NCBI GenBank assembly: GCA_001936135.1
Contig: CP012816.1
Coordinates: forward strand, 1,615,501 to 1,679,500
Length of the DNA stretch: 64,000 bases
Direction: 5' to 3'
Source of the DNA: Saccharomycopsis fibuligera x Saccharomycopsis cf. fibuligera
Taxonomy: Eukaryota; Ascomycota; Saccharomycetes; Ascoideales; Saccharomycopsidaceae
Below are positions 63,716-64,000 of this stretch, piece after piece. The notes beneath the pieces were generated by a model. The model was not told where the DNA came from and did not search any database. It worked only from the letters and a program-made list of their open reading frames with translations. A program made the position numbers and the translations under genes. Every line of letters begins with the position of its first letter. The first letter of the stretch is position 1.

Positions 63716-64000
63716 ATGACATACTCAAACCAAGTAGTACTTTCCATCAATAATTCAGATTATCTTTACCAGGCTTTCCAACAGGCTTTCGAAAAGCACC
63801 TTACCGGTGTTTCTATATCAAACAATTTGGATGTAGTGAATGACAACACAGGCATAAATGACAAGAACGCAAGAATATTCCATTACGGGGATTATGAACA
63901 GCTAAACGTTGACAAAGTAATGGTAAACCCAAATTACTTTGTCTGCTCTTATATTTACCGTAAGGCTCTTATAAGAAAGCATTACTTGGCACATACTATA
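63716..64000 (+). CDS. Tubulin-tyrosine-ligase-family protein, 5' part only
   Basis: The frame starts at ATG 63716 (MTYSNQVVLSINNSDYLY) and is open for 95 codons to the window end. NPNYFVCSYIYRKALIRKHY resembles the start of the TTL domain in fungal proteins such as yeast Pby1. Unlike Pby1 there is no SurE phosphatase domain before it, so this would be a TTL-only protein. Only the N-terminus is visible and the assignment is moderate. Confidence 0.6.
   Translation, partial: MTYSNQVVLSINNSDYLYQAFQQAFEKHLTGVSISNNLDVVNDNTGINDKNARIFHYGDYEQLNVDKVMVNPNYFVCSYIYRKALIRKHYLAHTI

Overview
The window is ordinary nuclear DNA from a budding yeast, most likely of the CTG-Ser1 clade (Lodderomyces / Candida parapsilosis-tropicalis group). 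Four things point there. Genes are compact and mostly intron-poor, with short 5'-proximal introns carrying GTATGT-type donors and ACTAAC-like branch points. The nuclear proteins are typically hemiascomycete. An NDUFAF2-type complex I assembly factor is present, which Saccharomyces-type yeasts lack. CTG codons are rare. If the clade is right, the few CTG codons are read as serine; nothing in the window proves this.

Layout. 0.6-12.6 kb: MSS1 (mitochondrial tRNA modification), a spliced BLI1/BLOC1S2-like BLOC-1 subunit, GUF1 (mitochondrial EF4), LOS1 (spliced tRNA exportin) and a SAE2/Ctp1-type resection factor. 12.6-16.1 kb: a gene-poor stretch with tRNA-Arg(UCU), tRNA-Glu(UUC) and a decayed subtilisin-family protease gene. 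16.1-28.8 kb: LSB6 (type II PI 4-kinase), the spliced NDUFAF2-like gene, a PLP enzyme of the Cys/Met family, YPT35 (PX), TRR1, a doubtful small ORF and a three-exon ISWI remodeller whose first coding exon is only the ATG. 28.8-31.7 kb: another gene-poor stretch with a decayed UBA4 copy. 31.7-43.9 kb: GGA (VHS-GAT-GAE adaptor), CNL1 (second BLOC-1 subunit), SPC110 (gamma-tubulin receptor), TRP4, CDC12 (septin) and CDC28 (CDK1). 43.9-46.8 kb: a long intergenic region with six tandem forkhead-type motifs and a striking GC-rich island. 46.8-64 kb: a two-finger C2H2 transcription factor, COQ6, a FIST-like protein, a large C-terminally anchored coiled-coil protein resembling Mps2 at its N-terminus, a Bem1-like SH3-PX-PB1 scaffold with one degenerate SH3, CCZ1, and the start of a tubulin-tyrosine-ligase-family gene.

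Functional themes recur, but this need not mean linkage. Endosome and vacuole traffic: two BLOC-1 subunits, Gga, Ypt35, Lsb6, Ccz1. Spindle pole and cell cycle: Spc110, the Mps2-like protein, Cdc28, Cdc12. Mitochondria: Mss1, Guf1, the NDUFAF2-like factor, Coq6 and possibly a second Trr1 isoform.

I found no new multigene system, CRISPR array or intact mobile element. The observations most worth checking are: an ATG-less in-frame extension upstream of TRR1 that looks like a mitochondrial targeting sequence; the phased forkhead array upstream of CDC28; the GC-rich island; the UBA4 relic; and the Bem1-like protein.
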